Shown one piece after another: positions 1 through 8,056 of a DNA stretch of 36,917 nt; within the stretch, counting starts at the first letter, position 1, and each line of letters opens with the position of its first letter. Position numbers and translations under genes: made by a program. Source of the DNA: Proteus alimentorum (GTDB lineage: Bacteria > Pseudomonadota > Gammaproteobacteria > Enterobacterales > Enterobacteriaceae); contig NZ_NBVR01000024.1 of the NCBI RefSeq assembly GCF_002607735.1, positions 335,739-372,655 of the forward strand, written 5' to 3'. The notes under the pieces are model-generated. The model ran no database searches, was not told where the DNA came from, and was given only the letters and a program-made list of their open reading frames with translations.

Positions 1-44
1 CACTAAATATGAAAAGAAAATCATTCTCATGAATATTTGATTAA

Positions 45-63
45 GATAATATTAATCATTCTC
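45..63 (+). promoter_or_regulatory. Fur box upstream of the IreA-type receptor
   Basis: The 19 bases match the classical Fur consensus GATAATGATAATCATTATC at 16 of 19 positions by eye. The site lies 35 bp before the receptor start codon. A partial second copy (AATCATTCTCAT) begins near position 19, so two repressor dimers could bind. Iron-dependent repression is the expected role. Confidence 0.8.
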
Positions 64-97
64 ATTACTATAACTGTTATTGATTCAGGGAACTGCT

Positions 98-2134
98 ATG
101 AACTTTAAAATGGGTGTTTTAACCGCCTGTATTTTATCTGCCTCTTATCCGCTGTATGCACAAGAAAACAAAGAAGAAAAACTTGTTGTATCAGCATCAG
201 GGTTTGCTCAACAAATTACAGATGCACCAGCAAGTATCACCGTGATCAGCAAAGAACAACTCGCTAAAAAACCCGTTCATGATTTAGCCGATGCCGTAAA
301 AGGTGTTGAAGGCGTTAGCATTAATGGTAATGCGAATAAACAAGAAATCACGATGCGTGGTTTACCAGGCGAATACACACTTATTCTTGTTGATGGTCGT
401 CGCCAAAATAGCCGTGAGTCACGTCCTAATGGGAGTGGTGGTTATGAAGGGGGATTTATTCCACCCGCAGATGCGATTGAACGTATAGAAGTTATTCGTG
501 GACCAATGTCATCTCTGTATGGTTCAGATGCAATGGGGGGTGTTATCAATATCATCACCAAACCAGTCACAAAAGAGTGGCATGGCTCTGTTGCACTTGG
601 CGGTACATTGCAACATAACCGTGATGCAGGCGATTCTATTAATGGTGATTTTTATCTTTCAGGGCCTTTGATTGAAGATAAATTAGGCTTACAGCTTTAT
701 GGCAGTAGCTATTTACGTGCTGAAGATAAAATCACTTATGGTCAAGGTCGTAATGACAATAAAAATATTACGGCAAAATTGGCATTCACACCGACTGATA
801 ATCAAACCATTTTATTAGAAGCGGGTCGTAATACGTTACAACGTACAACGACACCAGGTAAATCCATGAGTGAATTTACCAACCGAGGTGGGCGTCTTGA
901 TGAAAATAAAATGTTGGAAACCAATAATGACCGTAATCACTGGGCATTAACCTATAAAAATCAGTTTGATATTCTGCATTCAGAATTAAGTGTTTATCAA
1001 GAACAAACTAAACGTATCACCAAAACAGAAATGATTGATAAGGTGACAAAAGAGCGCGAGGAGTATTATGAAGATCGCCGTCCTGAAATTACCAATACCG
1101 TTTTTGATGCAAAATTTACCGCGTTTTTACCTTCAAATGTGATGACCTTTGGTGGTCAATATCAATATTCACGTTTAAAAGATGAATCATCAACTGGATC
1201 TGGTATTAAACAATCTACGATTACCGCGGATCAAAAAGCGTTATTCCTTGAAGATGAATATAGCGTAACAGACAACCTCGCGTTAACCGGCGGTATACGC
1301 CTTGATGATCATGAATACTACGGCAATCACTGGAGCCCAAGAGCCTATGCCGTTTATCATTTAACGGATGAATTCACCTTAAAAGGTGGTGTTGCTAAAG
1401 CCTTTAAGGCGCCAAGCTTGCGTGAAATCAGCCCTGAATACGGCACATCAACAGATAAAGGCCATGCAATTATGTATGGTAATCGTGATTTAAAACCTGA
1501 AACGTCAGTTAGCCAAGAAATTGGTGTTGGTTATGATAATGGAGATGGCGTTACTGCAAGTGTGACTTTCTTTAATACTGATTTTAAAGATAAGCTAACG
1601 AACTATAAGACTGCTGAGAAAGATCCAATAACAGGATTAGATTTATATCAATACGATAATGTCGGTAAAGCCAATATTAAAGGAATTGAAACCGCGGTTG
1701 GTTTCCCTATTGCTGAAAGCTGGCGTGTCAATGCGAACTACACCTATATTGATTCAGAACGTAAAAGTGATGATGAAAAGCTAGCTTCTGGTGAGTCATT
1801 AAAAGGCTATCCACTAGATATGACACCTAAACACAGTGCGAATGCGCGTGTGGATTGGCAGTTTGATGAGGCGACTAGTTTTTATGCCAATACCGCTTAT
1901 ACGGGCAAACAAATTTGGGCAGCACAACGAAATAGCCATTCAGGGGCGCGTTATCGTAGTGGGTACACTACCTTTGATTTAGGCATGACTTACAACTTTA
2001 ATAAAAATACCATGTTGAATTTAGCGGTATTAAATATTACAGATGAAACAGGCCCTGCTGTTAATGATAAAGGCGGTAACTGGGTTGTCGATGAAGGTCG
2101 TCGTTATTGGGCGAATGTTAAATATAGCTTCTAA
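98..2134 (+). CDS. ireA: TonB-dependent siderophore receptor, IreA-like
   Basis: This is an outer-membrane gated channel that would import a ferric siderophore using TonB energy. The 678-residue protein has a Sec signal peptide (about residues 1-22, ending SYPLYAQ). Next come a TonB box region (EKLVVSASG), a plug domain with the typical IERIEVIRGP and SLYGSDAMGGVINIIT motifs, and a C-terminal beta barrel ending in aromatic F (VKYSF). The plug is close to E. coli IreA in wording (YTLILVDG, GGFIPP). The ATG at 98 is chosen over an upstream in-frame TTG because CAGGGA lies at proper spacing before it. A Fur box upstream and a terminator downstream make it a single-gene iron-regulated unit. The exact siderophore is unknown. 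The ireA symbol is likely, but it could be a close CirA/IroN-class paralog. Confidence 0.85.
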   Translation: MNFKMGVLTACILSASYPLYAQENKEEKLVVSASGFAQQITDAPASITVISKEQLAKKPVHDLADAVKGVEGVSINGNANKQEITMRGLPGEYTLILVDGRRQNSRESRPNGSGGYEGGFIPPADAIERIEVIRGPMSSLYGSDAMGGVINIITKPVTKEWHGSVALGGTLQHNRDAGDSINGDFYLSGPLIEDKLGLQLYGSSYLRAEDKITYGQGRNDNKNITAKLAFTPTDNQTILLEAGRNTLQRTTTPGKSMSEFTNRGGRLDENKMLETNNDRNHWALTYKNQFDILHSELSVYQEQTKRITKTEMIDKVTKEREEYYEDRRPEITNTVFDAKFTAFLPSNVMTFGGQYQYSRLKDESSTGSGIKQSTITADQKALFLEDEYSVTDNLALTGGIRLDDHEYYGNHWSPRAYAVYHLTDEFTLKGGVAKAFKAPSLREISPEYGTSTDKGHAIMYGNRDLKPETSVSQEIGVGYDNGDGVTASVTFFNTDFKDKLTNYKTAEKDPITGLDLYQYDNVGKANIKGIETAVGFPIAESWRVNANYTYIDSERKSDDEKLASGESLKGYPLDMTPKHSANARVDWQFDEATSFYANTAYTGKQIWAAQRNSHSGARYRSGYTTFDLGMTYNFNKNTMLNLAVLNITDETGPAVNDKGGNWVVDEGRRYWANVKYSF

Positions 2135-2148
2135 TCAAGCCTAAATGA

Positions 2149-2186
2149 AAATAAACCCCGTATTAAATATGGGGTTTATTTTTTTA
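2149..2186 (+). terminator. Rho-independent terminator after ireA
   Basis: AAATAAACCCC pairs with GGGGTTTATTT around an AT-rich loop and is followed by a run of T. It starts 15 bp after the receptor stop codon. Confidence 0.85.
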
Positions 2187-2249
2187 TGCCTCTCTATTAT
2201 TTTCATCTTAATGGTTTAATTTTTAAATTATCGACAGAGTATCTGATTT

Positions 2250-3107
2250 ATGCGAATACTAATGTTATGTGGAATGATTATGTTATCTGCGGTTGCTCAA
2301 GCCAGACCTAACCAAGAAGTGCCTGAAATTGAGTCTCAGGCTCACTCTTATTATCAAATTACCAATAAAGAAGTAGCATATGAAGGAAAGCAATATCGCC
2401 TCTTTCTGGCTATTCCTAAAAATACCACTAAGGCAGCATTAATTTATAGTGTTGATGGAAATGCTCAGTTTCCGTTGATGGTAAACGAAGCTATAAAGCA
2501 GAAAAATAAACCACTGCCTGCAATTATCAGTGTGGGGTATGTGGGTGATAACGCTTATTTTATTACAGAGAGAATGCATGACTACACACCGAGTGTAAAA
2601 GGAGAAGCATTTAGCAGAGGTGGAAATGCAGAGCATTTTTATCAATTTTTCTTAACGCAAGTAAGACCTTATGCATTAGAGCAACTCGCTAAAGAAAAAA
2701 TTTTGATTACTCAGCAATCGCTGTTTGGTCACTCTTTTGGCGGTGTATTTACTCTCTATGTTTTATTCAATCATCCAGAAACATTTCAACGTTATATTGC
2801 AGCAAGTCCCTCATTATGGTGGGGAAAAGGCGAATGGGTGAAAAAAGAGCAATGGCAAGCTATTCCTAGCGATATTTCTATTGCAATAACTTTGGGCGAA
2901 AAAGAAGAAACACCTGATTTAAGCCGATTGAGTGAAGAACAACAAAAAAATTATCAAGAAAGGAGTAGCTGGTTAACGCAACGTCAGTTATGCCAATATT
3001 TATCGGAAGCAGGAAAACAGTGTGCGTTTTATCTGTTTGAAGGCAAAGGCCATGGTGGTTCAATTCCTGATGCGATTAATATTGCTTTAGAAAAAAGCGT
3101 AGAATAA
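2250..3107 (+). CDS. Periplasmic alpha/beta-hydrolase esterase, IroE/Fes-like
   Basis: The 285-residue protein belongs to the putative esterase family (PF00756) that includes the siderophore esterases IroE and Fes. A signal peptide (residues 1-18, ending SAVAQA) places it in the periplasm, as for IroE. The nucleophile elbow GHSFGG gives Ser162 and the late GKGHGG motif gives His268. IroE is known to act with a Ser-His pair. Its position right after a Fur-controlled receptor suggests trimming or hydrolysis of an imported siderophore in the periplasm. That link is inferred, because a terminator separates the two genes and no separate Fur box was seen. Other substrates for this broad family are possible. 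Confidence 0.75.
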   Translation: MRILMLCGMIMLSAVAQARPNQEVPEIESQAHSYYQITNKEVAYEGKQYRLFLAIPKNTTKAALIYSVDGNAQFPLMVNEAIKQKNKPLPAIISVGYVGDNAYFITERMHDYTPSVKGEAFSRGGNAEHFYQFFLTQVRPYALEQLAKEKILITQQSLFGHSFGGVFTLYVLFNHPETFQRYIAASPSLWWGKGEWVKKEQWQAIPSDISIAITLGEKEETPDLSRLSEEQQKNYQERSSWLTQRQLCQYLSEAGKQCAFYLFEGKGHGGSIPDAINIALEKSVE

Positions 3108-3131
3108 ACAAAAATCTCTCTTTATTTTTAG

Positions 3132-3158
3132 CTATCCTATTGGGTAACGATAGGATAG
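3132..3158. other. Intergenic hairpin after the esterase gene
   Basis: CTATCCTA and TAGGATAG form an 8-bp stem around an 11-base loop, 25 bp after the esterase stop. No clear T run follows on either strand, so it may be a weak terminator or an mRNA-stabilising hairpin. The rest of 3159-3369 is AT-rich with no gene seen. Confidence 0.4.
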
Positions 3159-3369
3159 TAATGAATATTTATTATTTCTATTTTATTTAGTACGTATTTG
3201 CTCGTCGTTATTCTTAGTAAAAAATACTTATCTTTTAATAAAAATAAATATTAGATGAGAACTATTTCTTTTTAGTGGAAAAAGGCGATAATCATGATTG
3301 ATATAAATAAAATTGTTTTCTGACATTAGATTTTATAATTTTATTTATCATCATTTAAACGCTATATTC

Positions 3370-3506
3370 GCGTCTCCTGAATTTAGGGACGCCATCCACT
3401 GTTTTCACCTTTGTTTCTTTTATCTTTCCTAGATAAAAGAACAGCCTCTATCAGGCATCGAGGAAACAGCGCATCATCAACCGTTTTGATTGTGGAGACG
3501 AGGGTA
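3370..3506 (+). promoter_or_regulatory. Structured 5' leader with alternative pairings over the RBS of the MFS gene
   Basis: CGTCTCC (3371-3377) can pair locally with GGGACGC (3386-3392). It can also pair perfectly with GGAGACG (3494-3500), which overlaps the ribosome-binding region of the gene starting at 3507. Between them lie an 11-bp hairpin with loop TTCCT (3415-3441), GCCT/AGGC (3444-3456) and CTGTTTTC/GGAAACAG (3399-3406 with 3462-3469). The density of stems and the mutually exclusive pairing resemble a riboswitch or other RNA regulator. No known class was recognised from its conserved core. Pairings were found by eye without energy calculation. Confidence 0.45.
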
Positions 3507-4673
3507 GTGAAACAGAACACTACTTTGGTACGCAAAGGCGACAGTACATTAGTACCTGTGGCTGGGTTAACGGTATTTGCTATCGCGTCAGGCTATTTAA
3601 TGAGTTTAATTCCACTGTCTATGAGCAGTTTTGGAATGGATACACTCTATGCCAGTTGGTTAGCAAGTATTTATTTTATTGGATTGTTAATAGGTTCAGT
3701 CATGATAGAACCTATTATTGCAAGAATAGGGCATCGCCTTTCTTTTGTTGTATTTTTATTATTACTGGCAGTGACTGTCGGTGTGTTGCCTTTAATGCCT
3801 TATTTATCAGCATGGATGGTTTTCCGTTTTATTGGTGGTATGGCGGTCGCAGGTATCTTTGTTGTTGTCGAGTCATGGTTATTAATTGGCGATAATCCTA
3901 AAGAGCGAGCTAAACGCTTAGGCTTTTATATGACCTCGCTTTATGGCGGCACAACATTAGGACAATTGGCGATTGGGGCGATTGGTACGCAAGGTGCTAT
4001 CCCATTTATGGCGATATTAGTTTTGTTATTAATCGCCGTATTACCGCCTCTGCTTTTTAAACAAGGGCAACCGCAAGGGCATGATCATAAAAGTTTGTCA
4101 CTCAAGCAGATGAGCCGATTAAATAAAGCAGCTTTAGTCGGCTGTATGGTATCTGGTGTCGTGATGGGCAGTATTTATGGCATGATGCCATTAGCTTTAA
4201 ATCAAGGGCAGTTTACAACAGACCAAATTGGTGTGTTGATGGCAGCAATTATTTTAGGCGGAATGGTGGTTCAGCCTATTATTAGCAAATTGTCTGTGAT
4301 GATAAGCAAAACATTGTTATTAGCGATGATGTGTTTAGTGGGTGTTTTTGCTATGGGACTGACTTATCTTTCTAGCGATTATATGGTGCTTATTATTGCA
4401 TTAGCGCTATTGGGAATGTCTTCTTTTGCACTTTATCCTATCGCTATTACATTGGCGTGTGATCATGTGAACGCGAGTTACATTGTAGCTATTACACAAG
4501 TGATGCTATTAAGTTATAGCATTGGCTCTGCTATTGGGCCTTTAGGTGCAGGGATGTTTATGGCTCAAGCCAATAACGGCATTATGAATTTCTTCTTTGT
4601 GGTGTTATTAGTGACAGCAATTTACATGTTGTTTGCAAGTTTACGCCGTAAAAGCCATATTGTGTTGAACTAA
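3507..4673 (+). CDS. MFS transporter, YcaD-like
   Basis: This is an inner-membrane major facilitator protein of 388 residues with about 12 hydrophobic segments. It resembles the YcaD branch: the sequence around the second/third helices (RFIGGMAVAG, then VVVESWLL) and the following YGGTTLGQL match the YcaD pattern (VVVES, GTFLGQL). The open frame extends upstream to 3411. The GTG at 3507 is preferred because GGAG/AGGG lies just before it and because the resulting length fits YcaD (about 380 residues). The 32 extra codons upstream overlap the structured leader and look non-coding. The substrate is unknown. It is a single-gene unit closed by a strong terminator. Confidence 0.8.
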   Translation: MKQNTTLVRKGDSTLVPVAGLTVFAIASGYLMSLIPLSMSSFGMDTLYASWLASIYFIGLLIGSVMIEPIIARIGHRLSFVVFLLLLAVTVGVLPLMPYLSAWMVFRFIGGMAVAGIFVVVESWLLIGDNPKERAKRLGFYMTSLYGGTTLGQLAIGAIGTQGAIPFMAILVLLLIAVLPPLLFKQGQPQGHDHKSLSLKQMSRLNKAALVGCMVSGVVMGSIYGMMPLALNQGQFTTDQIGVLMAAIILGGMVVQPIISKLSVMISKTLLLAMMCLVGVFAMGLTYLSSDYMVLIIALALLGMSSFALYPIAITLACDHVNASYIVAITQVMLLSYSIGSAIGPLGAGMFMAQANNGIMNFFFVVLLVTAIYMLFASLRRKSHIVLN

Positions 4674-4718
4674 ACTGTATTCTCTTACTTGTTCTCTTTC
4701 TTATTCTCTTATTTATCA

Positions 4719-4753
4719 GCCGAGCTTACCCTAAAGGTGGCTCGGTTTTTTTA
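4719..4753 (+). terminator. Rho-independent terminator after the MFS gene
   Basis: CCGAGC-TTACC and GGT-GCTCGG pair around CTAAA and are followed by seven T. Confidence 0.9.
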
Positions 4754-4875
4754 TATCTACTCTAAAAATGAATTAAGATTTCCCCGATATTTTTATGTTG
4801 TGCTCTATTAGTATAAACAGATAACGTTATTTCTTTCTTAAATAATGGATTTCACTTTTTCATGGAGAACAGACA

Positions 4876-5463
4876 GTGAAAATAATGAAAATTAGCGTTT
4901 TACTCTTACTCATTATTCCCTTTTCAAGTGCACAAGCGATAACCTCAGAACAAAATAAAAAGCTGGTGGAGTATGCGACTGACTTACCAAGGGCCGTATT
5001 TTACGACTCTGATTATCGTAAAATAGACTACCCAATGGGAGATGTGCCTGCTTATAAAGGAGTATGTAGTGATGTGATTATTCGTAGTTATCGTGGGATT
5101 GATATCGATTTACAAAAATTGTTGCATGAAGATATTAAAGCAAATTTTTCCGCTTACCCCAGTAAACGAATGTGGGGATTGAATAAACCCGATACGAATA
5201 TTGATCACCGTAGGGTTCCCAATTTAGAAGTCTTTTTCACACGAAAAGGAAAAGTAAAACCGATTACAAAAAATGCAGAAGATTATGTTCCAGGCGATAT
5301 TGTGAGTTGGCGTTTAGATAATGGACGGCCTCATATTGGCATTGTAGTAAATAAGAAAAGCGGGGATAACCAACGCTATCTCGTTATGCATAATATTGGG
5401 TTTGGGCAAGTTGCTGAGGATGTCTTATTTTCATGGAAAATAACGGGACATTTTACCTACTAA
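4876..5463 (+). CDS. DUF1287 family secreted protein (YijF-like)
   Basis: The 195-residue protein has a signal peptide (about residues 1-21, ending SSAQA), so it is exported. It belongs to DUF1287, which includes E. coli YijF. Conserved candidate active-site residues are Cys64 in GVCSD, His153 in RPHIGIV and the HN pair at 172-173 in MHNIGFG. The Cys-His-polar order and the PGDIVSW segment recall papain-fold NlpC/P60-like enzymes, so a cell-wall or peptide hydrolase role is plausible but unproven. GTG at 4876 is chosen over ATG at 4885 because GGAG ends 8 bases before the GTG. It stands alone between terminators. Confidence 0.75.
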   Translation: MKIMKISVLLLLIIPFSSAQAITSEQNKKLVEYATDLPRAVFYDSDYRKIDYPMGDVPAYKGVCSDVIIRSYRGIDIDLQKLLHEDIKANFSAYPSKRMWGLNKPDTNIDHRRVPNLEVFFTRKGKVKPITKNAEDYVPGDIVSWRLDNGRPHIGIVVNKKSGDNQRYLVMHNIGFGQVAEDVLFSWKITGHFTY

Positions 5464-5561
5464 ATAGGCAAACGAGGAAAATTTGAGGTATTTAATTTTT
5501 TATAAAAAATAGAATAAAAATAACAAAAGTAAAAATAAATCTAAAATTTAAACGATAAGTA

Positions 5562-5605
5562 AAATAATGCCCATACTGATTTTATCTCAAGTATGGGCAT
5601 TATTT
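5562..5605. terminator. Long perfect hairpin, likely terminator (best fit for the minus strand)
   Basis: AAATAATGCCCATACT and its exact complement AGTATGGGCATTATTT form a 16-bp stem with a 12-base loop. On the minus strand it is followed by ATTATTTTACTT-like T-rich sequence, immediately after the small ORFs at 5600-5730. It may also stop readthrough from the DUF1287 gene. Confidence 0.7.
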
Positions 5606-5640
5606 CTGGGGAAGAATATTTTCATCAGAAATATTCATAA

Positions 5641-5730
5641 TTATTCCTCTAAGCCACCGAGTAACATACTAACGACCGCAGTAGAACAGATAAAAGAAAG
5701 GAAAAGGATAAAAAAAGAGCTACTGATCAT
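5641..5730 (-). CDS. Possible 29-residue membrane protein
   Basis: This small minus-strand frame starts with ATG behind a strong GGAGGG Shine-Dalgarno sequence at 4-base spacing. It encodes 29 residues: MISSS, then about 18 hydrophobic residues (FFILFLSFICSTAVVSML), then an acidic end GGLEE. That is the shape of a single-helix small membrane protein. A second tiny frame (5600-5638, 12 residues, starting MNISDE) follows two bases after its stop behind GAGGAA. A strong hairpin closes the unit. No family was recognised. The RBS, hydrophobic core and terminator together make it better than chance, but length alone gives no statistical support. Confidence 0.42.
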   Translation of the reverse strand: MISSSFFILFLSFICSTAVVSMLLGGLEE

Positions 5731-5912
5731 AATGCCCTCCAAATTTATTGCTATTTTAAAATAAAAAACCTCACTAAATACACGTTATTAACTCATTACC
5801 TTATATACTAGGTCATTTAAAAATAAAGTCAAACTAACATATTATTTAATAATGATTTTTTGTGCTGTCATTTTATTTTTTTATAAAAAAGCATGAAGGA
5901 TGGTATTAAATG

Positions 5913-5938
5913 ATCAGGAGGGGCTTAACCCCTCTGAT
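5913..5938 (-). terminator. Hairpin after the ykgJ-like gene
   Basis: ATCAG-AGGGG pairs with CCCCT-CTGAT with one bulged G, ending 3 bp beyond the stop of the minus-strand gene. The downstream T content is modest, so termination strength is uncertain. Confidence 0.55.
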
Positions 5939-5941
5939 GTC

Positions 5942-6325
5942 TTACGCGGTGTGAGGCAGGGTGATGTGGGTTAATGGAGGTAAACCATAAGCCGCTCTCG
6001 CACGATCACAAGCTTCATTTGGGATGCCATTTACCCAAGATTGTTGAAACTCACGACAAGGAGAAGGGCGTTGTTCGTAGATAGAACAACTTACACACTC
6101 TCCGACTTCACCAATCAGTTTGTCACAGCGTGGTTTTTTAGAATTCGTTCCTTTCATGCAAGAGAGAAAAGGCGTTAATGGTTCTGTTAATTCATCTGGA
6201 ACCACACCTCCACCACTTACCATTTCTGCCCAATAGAACGAAACTCTAAAATAGGCGCAACAAGCACCACAATGCATACAGGGATTATCCTGCATATAAA
6301 TAAAATCGTTAGAATGTTTGCTCAT
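5942..6325 (-). CDS. ykgJ: YkgJ family cysteine-cluster protein
   Basis: This cytoplasmic protein of 127 residues has the PF03692 zinc/iron-chelating cysteine cluster. Cys16, Cys19, Cys22 and Cys23 lie in [10 protein letters not shown], followed by FRVSFYWAE, and further Cys lie in FLSCMKG, PRCDKL, CVSCSIY and SPCREF. The wording is close to E. coli YkgJ. The metal and function of the family are not well established. The frame runs upstream to a GTG at 6367. The ATG at 6325 is chosen because it gives the family length and starts just before the conserved region, though no candidate start has a strong ribosome site. Confidence 0.75.
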   Translation of the reverse strand: MSKHSNDFIYMQDNPCMHCGACCAYFRVSFYWAEMVSGGGVVPDELTEPLTPFLSCMKGTNSKKPRCDKLIGEVGECVSCSIYEQRPSPCREFQQSWVNGIPNEACDRARAAYGLPPLTHITLPHTA

Positions 6326-6636
6326 ACCAGATACCATTTTATCTGACGTTAAAGTGATAAAACGCACGTTTTAAGAGTGCGGTAGTTTAAGAGAGGCAAA
6401 AAAGACAGAGAAACGATGCTTCTCTTAGAATAATCATTATGCGCCGAATGAAAAATATTTTTCAAGAGAAATATTTCTGTATATAGAATATATTTATTAC
6501 AAAGCAGACTATTATTTTGGAAAAAACGTCTGAGTAGACTATATAACTTAATGATAAGTGATGGTGTTATTTAATTCTCTGTAAAAATCACACTATAAAT
6601 AGTATTAAAAGTAATCAGAGTGTTAGATTTTGAATC

Positions 6637-6664
6637 AAAAAAGCCTTATCGGTTTTGATAAGGC
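6637..6664 (-). terminator. Rho-independent terminator of the DUF486 gene
   Basis: On the minus strand GCCTTATC and GATAAGGC form an 8-bp stem around AAAACC, followed by TTTTTT. It lies 67 bp past the stop of the gene at 6731. The remaining 6326-6636 interval is AT-rich with nothing else seen. Confidence 0.85.
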
Positions 6665-6730
6665 GGTAATAAAACAAGCTTAGATAACATGCTGAAAAAA
6701 TGAGCTAATGATATCTACTAATCGATTTTT

Positions 6731-7075
6731 CTAAAAAGGCCCTTTAAAAATAAATAAAGCGCCTGCACCAATTAAAAGAAAACCAATAAAATGATTTAAT
6801 GTAAAATTTTCCCCCAAATAAGTGACAGAAAAAATAGCGAAAATAGTTAAAGTGATTACTTCTTGTATGGTTTTTAATTCCGCTGCACTGTAGTAATTAT
6901 GGCCAATGCGATTTGCGGGTACAGCAAAACAGTATTCAACAAATGCAATCAACCAGCTTAAAATAATGACAACAATAAGGGATTTATTGCCATATTTTAG
7001 ATGCCCATACCAAGCAAAGGTCATAAAAATATTGGAAATTATGAGAAGAATAATGGGGGTAAATTTATAGAGCAT
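6731..7075 (-). CDS. DMT-fold small membrane protein, DUF486 family
   Basis: The 114-residue inner-membrane protein has four hydrophobic helices. It belongs to DUF486 (PF04342), a half-size relative of drug/metabolite transporters. Recognisable parts are NIFMTFAWYGHLKY in the first helix region, AFVEYCFAVPANRIGH in the middle and the final GAGALFIFKGPF. The length equals the usual family size of about 115. No function is established; these half-size proteins probably act as dimers. The ATG at 7075 has no strong Shine-Dalgarno sequence but fits the family N terminus. A terminator follows at 6637-6664, so it is a one-gene transcript divergent from the LprI-like gene. Confidence 0.8.
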   Translation of the reverse strand: MLYKFTPIILLIISNIFMTFAWYGHLKYGNKSLIVVIILSWLIAFVEYCFAVPANRIGHNYYSAAELKTIQEVITLTIFAIFSVTYLGENFTLNHFIGFLLIGAGALFIFKGPF

Positions 7076-7528
7076 ATCGGTGATACCATTGGTCGTTTTT
7101 AGGTGGAAATTGCCAATAAGAAGGATATGAGATTACTGCAAAAAAAGTGGATTTTCTATTGCTATGCTGAGAAAAAAATAGTGAAAATTGAAACAGTAGA
7201 CTTTTTTTCGGTATAAGAAAATTTGTTATTTTTTCAATTAAAAGCAAAGTTAAAGTAGTAAATGACTATTTTAAAAATTATTGGCTGAGTTTTAATCGAT
7301 TGATATTGCATTAAATAATATTTAATTGATAAAAAATAAGCAAAATACGTTTAAATAGAAAAGACATTAATAATATTTTCTTATTATTACTCGATTGAAA
7401 TCTAAATTTATCGAGTAAGATGCGATATATCCTAAAATGATACTGTTCGCACTAATATATGTGATATTCGTTATTTTATACATTATGTTGAGCATAAATT
7501 TTATTATAAATTTCTATAAGGAGTTCGC
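7076..7528. other. AT-rich divergent intergenic region
   Basis: This separates the DUF486 gene (minus) from the LprI-like gene (plus) and must hold both promoters. It is very AT-rich with several short palindromes such as ATTAAATAATATTTAAT. I see no convincing gene, known operator or RNA in it. Confidence 0.5.
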
Positions 7529-7933
7529 GTGAAACTAAGTTTATTTCTGCTCTCTTGTAGTTTACTTACAGTTAGCTTTTTTTCTTCGGCACAAGGCAAA
7601 TACGATCCTTTAGCAAAATGTTATGAAGTGACCGCAAAAGAGCCGAGAACATCAGTGCAAACTTGTCTATTGGATGAATTAAAACTGACAGAACAGCAAA
7701 TGAATATCATTTATGACAAAAGTAAAAGTGATCTTGAGGATACTGATTCTGTTGCAGCGAAAAGTGCCATTGATGCATTATCCAGTGCTCAACAGCATTT
7801 TATTCAATTTAGAAGCGCTGAATGTCAACGGCAATCCGCATTATTAATGGGGGGATCGGGGGCAGGAGATGTTTTACTCGCATGTGAAATAAAATTAAAT
7901 CAATGGAGAGCAAAAAATTTACTGAATAATTAA
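7529..7933 (+). CDS. LprI-like secreted protein (DUF1311)
   Basis: The 134-residue protein has a signal peptide (about residues 1-21, ending SFFSSAQ). Its mature part has the DUF1311/LprI pattern: CYEVTAKEPRTSVQTCLLDEL, then a helix LTEQQMN, then FIQFRSAECQRQ and a late LLACEIKLNQWRAK. Four cysteines could form two disulfides in the periplasm. LprI of Mycobacterium inhibits lysozyme, but most enteric members are uncharacterised, so lysozyme inhibition is only a possibility here. The GTG start at 7529 follows AAGGAG at 6-base spacing. It forms a single-gene unit convergent with the lactate operon. Confidence 0.75.
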   Translation: MKLSLFLLSCSLLTVSFFSSAQGKYDPLAKCYEVTAKEPRTSVQTCLLDELKLTEQQMNIIYDKSKSDLEDTDSVAAKSAIDALSSAQQHFIQFRSAECQRQSALLMGGSGAGDVLLACEIKLNQWRAKNLLNN

Positions 7934-7950
7934 TTGGCACATAATAGAGA

Positions 7951-7992
7951 AAAACCCAAAAGCGATTAACTTATCTTTTGGGTTTGATTTAG
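7951..7992. terminator. Bidirectional terminator between lprI-like gene and lutC
   Basis: AAACCCAAAAG and CTTTTGGGTTT form an 11-bp stem flanked by A-rich and T-rich sides. It sits between two convergent genes and can serve both. Confidence 0.85.
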
Positions 7993-8056
7993 GCGTCAAT
8001 AATTGACTCTGACTGTTAGCGATTTTGTTATCGTTTTAACGTTATTTTATCTTGAA

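Noticed and set aside
3411-3506. N-terminal extension of the MFS transporter to an ATG at 3411
   Set aside because: The 32 extra residues are hydrophilic and unrelated to the family, and the DNA looks like structured leader; GTG at 3507 has the ribosome site.
5567-5764. Plus-strand open frame of 65 codons
   Set aside because: Its start lies inside a 16-bp perfect hairpin, it has no ribosome site, and the opposite strand has a better small-protein signal.
7065-7247. Minus-strand 60-codon frame upstream of the DUF486 gene
   Set aside because: It overlaps the start of the DUF486 gene in another frame and has low-complexity Phe/Ser-rich sequence typical of AT-rich non-coding DNA.
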